From assembly GCA_017532345.1 (NCBI GenBank), contig JAFXJJ010000040.1, positions 1 through 43,617 of the forward strand: a stretch of 43,617 nucleotides of DNA, written 5' to 3'. The notes under the pieces were generated by a model. The model was not told the origin of the DNA, did no database searches, and was given only the letters and a program-made list of their open reading frames with translations. This DNA comes from Erysipelotrichales bacterium. GTDB taxonomy: Bacteria; Bacillota_I; Bacilli_A; Erysipelotrichales; Erysipelotrichaceae. Made by a program: the position numbers and the translations under genes. Of this stretch, positions 40,707 through 43,617 are shown piece after piece; the first letter of the stretch is position 1, and every line of letters starts with the position of its first letter.

Positions 40707-41795
40707 ATGCATATATATGTACATGTACCATTTTGTGATTCAATATGTAGTTATTGTGATTTCTTTAGAGTAAAAACTACACCTCAGTTAATAGATAAAT
40801 ATATAGAAGCATTACGAAAAGAAATTAATCTATATGATATTAAGAACATCAAAACGATTTATTTTGGAGGAGGAACACCTTCAGCTTTATCAGTAAATCA
40901 AATAGATGAATTACTTTCATTATTTGATGGATATTTAGATAATGTTGAGGAATATACATTTGAAGCTAATCCTGAAAACTTAGATATTGAAAAGCTAAGA
41001 ATACTAAAGAAACATGGTGTCAATCGTATTTCATTAGGTGTTCAAACGCTTAATGATAAATTACTTGTGCTTCTTAATCGTAAGCATAGAAGTGAAGATG
41101 TATTAGGAATTATTAATTTAATACATAGTGTAGGTATCCATAATATATCTATAGATATGATGTATGCACTACCTTATCAAAGTGTTGAAGAATTCAAAGA
41201 TCATCTTGCAACTATTGTCAATTGGCCCATCACACATGTTTCTATCTATTCGTTAACAATTGAGGAACATAGTGAATTCGCACGAAAACATATTGATGCC
41301 TTAGATAATGAATTAGAAGGAATTATGTATGAAGAAGGCGTAAGAATACTAGAAGAGAATGGTTTTATTAGATATGAAGTTGCCAATTTTGGTAGAGAAA
41401 ACTATCATAGTAGACATAACTTAGGATATTGGAATTATGATCCATACTATGGCTTGGGGCCAGGTGCAGTAGGATTTATTGATAATGTACGTTATGAGAA
41501 TACACATAATCTAGTTGATTATTTTGATGGAAAATACCGTATCGAAGAAGAGTATACAGATCTTAAAGAACAAATGTTTGAGTATATTATGGTTGGACTT
41601 AGAAAATGCGAAGGTATTTCTTTACAGTCATACTACGATAAATTCAATGTTCATTTAGATGAAGTTTATAAAGATGCAATTCGAAAGAATATCAATAAAG
41701 GATGGCTGGAAATAAATAATGGTAATTTACGTGCAACTAAAGATGGTATGCAGTTTCTACATACTGTACTAATTGACTTTATGTCTGATGATTAA
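40707..41795 (+). CDS. hemW: HemW-type radical SAM heme chaperone
   Basis: A 362-residue radical SAM protein that resembles coproporphyrinogen dehydrogenase but acts in heme transfer. The start IYVHVPFCDSICSYCDFF carries the C-x3-C-x2-C cluster motif; IYFGGGTPSAL is the SAM-binding block; YEVANFG and HNLGYWNYDPYYGLGPGA are HemW hallmarks. The ATG at 40707 is preferred because the family starts just before the 'IYvHiPFC' segment and GAGAG stands eight bases before it; an ATG at 40692 overlapping the mazG-like gene is possible. In many Firmicutes hemW is followed by hrcA-grpE-dnaK; here a terminator and a TetR gene follow instead. Confidence 0.93.
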   Translation: MHIYVHVPFCDSICSYCDFFRVKTTPQLIDKYIEALRKEINLYDIKNIKTIYFGGGTPSALSVNQIDELLSLFDGYLDNVEEYTFEANPENLDIEKLRILKKHGVNRISLGVQTLNDKLLVLLNRKHRSEDVLGIINLIHSVGIHNISIDMMYALPYQSVEEFKDHLATIVNWPITHVSIYSLTIEEHSEFARKHIDALDNELEGIMYEEGVRILEENGFIRYEVANFGRENYHSRHNLGYWNYDPYYGLGPGAVGFIDNVRYENTHNLVDYFDGKYRIEEEYTDLKEQMFEYIMVGLRKCEGISLQSYYDKFNVHLDEVYKDAIRKNINKGWLEINNGNLRATKDGMQFLHTVLIDFMSDD

Positions 41796-41812
41796 TAATC
41801 TTATATTTAAGT

Positions 41813-41857
41813 AAGCTTTATGAGTAAAGGGGTATACCTTACCATAAAGCTTTTTTT
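41813..41857 (+). terminator. Terminator of hemW
   Basis: A long, imperfect hairpin: outer stem AAGCTTTATG / CATAAAGCTT, inner stem GTAAAGG / CCTTAC with a bulged A, followed by TTTTTTT. Confidence 0.9.
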
Positions 41858-41944
41858 ATTTGCGATTTTTTCTATTATTTAATCGTAAAGAATATGATTA
41901 CTAGTAATTGGTAATATAAATTTAAAATATTAAGTATCTGTTAT

Positions 41945-41973
41945 TTGACACATATATTGAACAGTTGTATACT
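41945..41973 (+). promoter_or_regulatory. Promoter of the TetR / ABC transporter unit
   Basis: TTGACA (41945-41950) and TATACT (41968-41973) are exactly 17 bases apart, one of the closest consensus promoters in the window. The TetR start is 28 bases downstream. A strong promoter directly before a TetR repressor suggests autorepression, but no clear palindrome is seen around it. Confidence 0.88.
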
Positions 41974-42001
41974 TTTGTTAATAATGAAAGGGTGTTTAAT
42001 T

Positions 42002-42550
42002 ATGCAAATTCTTAAACCTGAAGTAAAGGCGAGAATTATAGATGCAGCATTACTGGAATTTAGTGATAACGGATTTAAAGATGCTTCACTTCGAAAGATT
42101 GCTTTGAATGCGAAAATTACAGTTGGTAATATATATGCGTACTTCAGAAATAAGGAATCGCTTTTTGAGGCTGTTTTAGCTCCAATTGTAGATGATATTA
42201 GTTGGATGGTACGTGATTTATTGTCACAGAAATCTAATTCTACTGAATATATAAAGTTTATTTCGTCAACACTTGCAACTAGCTTCAAGAAGTCTAAAAG
42301 GGAATATGTCATTCTATTAAGTATTGCCGATAACAAGAAATATACTATCTATAGAGAACAAATTATTAAATTAATAGATGATAGTTTGCGTGATGAAAAG
42401 GTTATTGAAGATAGTAGATTACGAAGTATTATTGCTCGTTCATTATTTGAGGGGTTAGTGATGATTCTGAAGGAATCAGATGATTTGTCAGAGCAGGAAT
42501 TACAAAAATTATTGTTTGATTATTTATGTTATACATTTAATATAGACTGA
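42002..42550 (+). CDS. TetR-family transcriptional regulator
   Basis: A 182-residue repressor. The N-terminal TetR helix-turn-helix is RIIDAALLEFSDNGFKDASL, RKIALNAKITVGNIYAYF and RNKESLFEAV. The C-terminal helical ligand-binding domain is not close to any I can name. The ATG at 42002 follows GAAAGGGTG; the longer frame from 41945 would begin inside the promoter and is rejected. It is 9 bases upstream of an ABC transporter ATPase gene and probably represses that operon until a toxic compound or peptide is bound. Confidence 0.92.
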   Translation: MQILKPEVKARIIDAALLEFSDNGFKDASLRKIALNAKITVGNIYAYFRNKESLFEAVLAPIVDDISWMVRDLLSQKSNSTEYIKFISSTLATSFKKSKREYVILLSIADNKKYTIYREQIIKLIDDSLRDEKVIEDSRLRSIIARSLFEGLVMILKESDDLSEQELQKLLFDYLCYTFNID

Positions 42551-42559
42551 GGTGGAAGC

Positions 42560-43267
42560 ATGGAAGAATACTTTGTAGAGTTTAAAGATGTAGTGAAGAA
42601 ATATCAAATGGGTGAAGTAGAAATACTAGCAAATGATAATGTTAACTTTGGAATTAAAAAAGGTGAATTTGCAGTTATTGTAGGAGCTAGTGGTGCAGGA
42701 AAAACTACTGTTTTAAATATACTAGGTGGTATGGATAAGCCTACTAGTGGAACGATTTTAGTTGATGGTAGTAATGTGTCTAAATATTCATCGAAAGAGC
42801 TTACTAAATATCGTAGACATGATATTGGATTTGTATTCCAATTCTATAATTTAGTACCTAATCTAACAGCTAAAGAAAATGTGGAGTTAGCTGTACAAAT
42901 TTGTAAAGATCCAATTTCACCTGAAATAGTATTAGATAAAGTAGGATTAAAAGATCGTATGGCTAATTTCCCAGCACAATTAAGTGGTGGTGAACAACAA
43001 CGTGTATCTATTGCCAGAGCATTAGCGAAAAATCCTAAATTATTATTATGCGATGAGCCCACTGGTGCATTAGATTATCAAACAGGTAAACAAGTATTAA
43101 AATTGCTACAAGATATGTGTCGTAAAGAAAAAATGACTGTTATTGTTATTACGCATAACTTAGCGATTACACCAATGGCAGATAGAATTATTCGTATGAA
43201 AAATAGTAAAGTTGAATCAATCACATTAAATGATCATCCAGTAGATATTGATTTAATTGAGTGGTAG
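42560..43267 (+). CDS. ABC transporter ATPase, MacB/LolD type
   Basis: A 235-residue ATPase. Motifs are Walker A GASGAGKTT, Q-loop FVFQFYNLVPNLTAKEN, signature LSGGEQQRVSIARAL, Walker B LLLCDEPTGALD and H-loop VITHN. The pattern 'FyNL.p.LTa.eNV' and PTGALD places it in the MacB/LolD/FtsE-like group, which works with FtsX-type permeases. It begins after AGGTGG and is followed by the permease gene one base after its stop. The likely role is export or removal of antimicrobial peptides or lipids from the membrane, under the preceding TetR protein. Confidence 0.94.
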   Translation: MEEYFVEFKDVVKKYQMGEVEILANDNVNFGIKKGEFAVIVGASGAGKTTVLNILGGMDKPTSGTILVDGSNVSKYSSKELTKYRRHDIGFVFQFYNLVPNLTAKENVELAVQICKDPISPEIVLDKVGLKDRMANFPAQLSGGEQQRVSIARALAKNPKLLLCDEPTGALDYQTGKQVLKLLQDMCRKEKMTVIVITHNLAITPMADRIIRMKNSKVESITLNDHPVDIDLIEW

Positions 43268-43268
43268 T

Positions 43269-43617
43269 ATGAAAAAAAGTGTTTTAATAACCGATACATT
43301 TAGAGAAATAAGCAAGAGTAAAAGTCGTTTTATATCTATTGCAATCATTGTTGCTTTAGGTACTGGTTTCTTCTGTGGGACTAAAATTACCAGTCCTGAT
43401 ATGAAGAATACTGCAGATAAGTATTATGCAGATACGAATTACAGCGACTTCCATATTCAAGGTACATACGGTATTACTGAGGATGACATTAATACTGTAG
43501 CAGAACTTGATGGGGTAAAATACGTACAAGGTGGCTATTCTCAAGATGTATTTGTAGAAACTGATAAAGACCAAGCAATTATTCGTTTATATTCATATCC
43601 TACTGATGGTAGTGCTG
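43269..43617 (+). CDS. FtsX-like ABC permease, N-terminal part
   Basis: The first 116 residues of a permease that runs off the window. A cytoplasmic start (TDTFREISKSKSRF) leads into one membrane helix (FISIAIIVALGTGFFCGTKI), then an external region SPDMKNTADKYYAD to DINTVAELDGVKYVQGGYSQ, which has the form of the MacB-type periplasmic/external domain. Full-length relatives have four or ten helices and up to 1100 residues, so most of the gene is missing. The start is one base after the ATPase stop codon. Confidence 0.88.
   Translation, partial: MKKSVLITDTFREISKSKSRFISIAIIVALGTGFFCGTKITSPDMKNTADKYYADTNYSDFHIQGTYGITEDDINTVAELDGVKYVQGGYSQDVFVETDKDQAIIRLYSYPTDGSA

Noticed and set aside
41813..41857. 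Long hairpin after hemW considered as a mobile-element end or riboswitch
   Set aside because: It is a single hairpin with a T-run directly after a stop codon, which a terminator explains fully; no transposase or target duplication is near.
41945..42001. A 19-residue N-terminal extension of the TetR protein
   Set aside because: It would begin inside the -35 box of a near-consensus promoter; a ribosome site precedes the ATG at 42002.

Overview
The window is AT-rich, densely coded DNA from a low-GC Gram-positive chromosome. The order greA, comEA, comEC, holA, rpsT, gpr, spoIIP, lepA, hemW is a rearranged form of a block conserved in Firmicutes. The germination protease gpr and spoIIP imply an endospore former or a recent descendant of one. 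Family-level resemblance and the carbohydrate genes suggest a gut Firmicute, possibly of the Erysipelotrichia; that placement is inference, since no rRNA is present. I saw no tRNA, rRNA, insertion sequence, phage gene or CRISPR array, and no gene-free stretch longer than 300 bases.

Bases 1-5000 hold the 3' end of a GH2 beta-galactosidase, a convergent AraC-type regulator, a PAP2 phosphatase, an M19 dipeptidase, and a leftward operon of a PII-like protein and a CPA2-type antiporter. Bases 5000-15700 hold a heterodimeric ABC exporter, an RlmCD/TrmA-family RNA methyltransferase, a GH13 oligo-1,6-glucosidase, a 990-residue protein joining a complete 12-helix MFS sugar transporter to a complete GH2 glycosidase, and a small methyltransferase. 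The MFS-GH2 fusion is the most unusual object here: its layout predicts import of a beta-glycoside and hydrolysis at the inner face of the membrane by one polypeptide.

Bases 15800-20600 are short units: a GNAT acetyltransferase with an M20 amidohydrolase, a cytidylate-kinase-like protein with a rhomboid protease, a manganese catalase, and a PHP-family histidinol-phosphatase. Bases 20600-31100 carry greA, the DNA-uptake genes comEA and comEC, holA, then an L-serine dehydratase and a BMP/NupABC-type nucleoside importer placed between holA and rpsT.

Bases 31200-43617 carry gpr, spoIIP, an unrecognised 94-residue membrane protein, fmt, a LytTR regulator paired with an unrecognised two-helix membrane protein, lepA, a run of nucleotide and peptide housekeeping enzymes ending in hemW, and finally a TetR-regulated ABC transporter whose permease runs off the window. 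Many units have clear sigma-A-type promoters (TTGACA-like, 16-18 bases, TATAAT-like) and hairpin terminators, several shared by convergent genes. All functional calls come from reading motifs; no database search was run.
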